A stretch of DNA of 64,000 nucleotides from positions 9,300,001-9,364,000 of the forward strand of contig OY970235.1 of the NCBI GenBank assembly GCA_963714145.1, read 5' to 3'. Made by a program: the position numbers and the translations under genes. Source of the DNA: JBBWZH01 sp035544115. Its GTDB lineage: Bacteria; Actinomycetota; Actinomycetes; Mycobacteriales; CADCTP01. Of this stretch, positions 63,774-64,000 are shown in pieces; position 1 is the stretch's first letter, and every line of letters begins with the position of its first letter. A model generated the notes under the pieces. The model searched no databases and was not told the DNA's origin. It saw nothing but the letters and a program-made list of their open reading frames with translations.

Positions 63774-64000
63774 TGTCGGCGCTCACGAAATTCCCCAGTT
63801 GTCGGGTTTGACGCTCAGGTAATTCCCCACCCCGGTTGCTCGTCGCTCAGGTAATTCCCATGGGGACGGCGAGCGTGCCGTCGGGTGGTGGTCCTCGCTA
63901 GTCGTGCAGGGTGCTGCCTCGTCCGGGTGACGGGGGAGCCGATGGCGAGGAGAACGTTCGACGTGGTCGATGTGACCGAGATCTTGATCCACTGGTATGC
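63774..64000 (+). mobile_element. IS21-family element, left end (runs off window)
   Basis: From TGTCGGCG at 63774, three copies of a terminal repeat GCTCAGGTAATTCCCCA are seen at 63781 (variant), 63813 and 63845, the multiple transposase-binding sites typical of IS21 ends. An istA start follows. Confidence 0.75.
63942..64000 (+). CDS. istA: IstA transposase, partial (N-terminus only)
   Basis: The 19 residues visible, starting MARRTFDVVDVTEILIHWY, match the N-terminus of actinobacterial IS21 IstA proteins. Continues beyond the window. Confidence 0.8.
   Translation, partial: MARRTFDVVDVTEILIHWY

Overview
The window is very GC-rich DNA with GTG/ATG starts, frequent 4-base stop/start overlaps and gene families typical of a filamentous actinobacterium. 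The galU-glp-rimJ-glpR block, SAF-domain and FmdB genes and the style of the integrative element point to the Micromonosporaceae, but I cannot name a species.

Region 1 (1-11.1 kb) is one co-directional, tightly overlapped array: eboC, a sugar-phosphate isomerase, eboA, eboB, eboE, eboF, a second TIM-barrel isomerase, xylB, a ROK repressor and xylA. The ebo genes are the conserved metabolite-traffic set first noted beside cyanobacterial scytonemin genes; here they run directly into a xylose module with its own operator. Region 2 (11.3-17.1 kb) is one long secreted ThuA/sugar-dehydrogenase multidomain gene carrying about fifty frameshifts, almost all reading as one extra G or C at a codon boundary, while its neighbours are clean.

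Region 3 (17.1-37.8 kb) is ordinary chromosome: DedA, an ApbE/ferric-reductase-like/NuoF-like/ferredoxin electron-transfer operon, an ABC exporter divergent from an ArsR regulator, an FGGY kinase, a SAM hydrolase, molybdopterin genes (moaC, mogA, moaE, moaD), CBS, mscL, SAF protein, fmdB with a CIRCE-like operator, 5-FTHF cyclo-ligase, galU, glp, an acetyltransferase, glpR and tRNA-Ala(CGC).

Region 4 (37,763-55,503) is an integrative and conjugative element of the actinomycete (AICE) type inserted in the 3' end of that tRNA. A 44-bp exact direct repeat marks both ends, and 21-bp arm-type repeats lie inside each end. The left half holds integrase, excisionase, RepSA-like initiator, FtsK/TraB-like translocase and small conserved genes under an XRE-TPR regulator. 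The right half holds cargo: a predicted NTP-dependent conflict (immune-type) locus made of a Trypco1 protein, a trypsin-STAND-TPR protein and a membrane coiled-coil protein. Its TPR gene is broken by an IS1634-family element.

Region 5 (55.5-64 kb) is a graveyard of accessory genes: a frameshifted excisionase-like gene, a degraded TIR domain, a membrane ATPase interrupted by a second copy of the same IS in the opposite orientation, small secreted-protein genes, a third and different IS1634-family transposase cut at its 5' end, and the start of an IS21-family element at the window edge. Both copies of the first IS are flanked by very long target duplications (281 and 243 bp).
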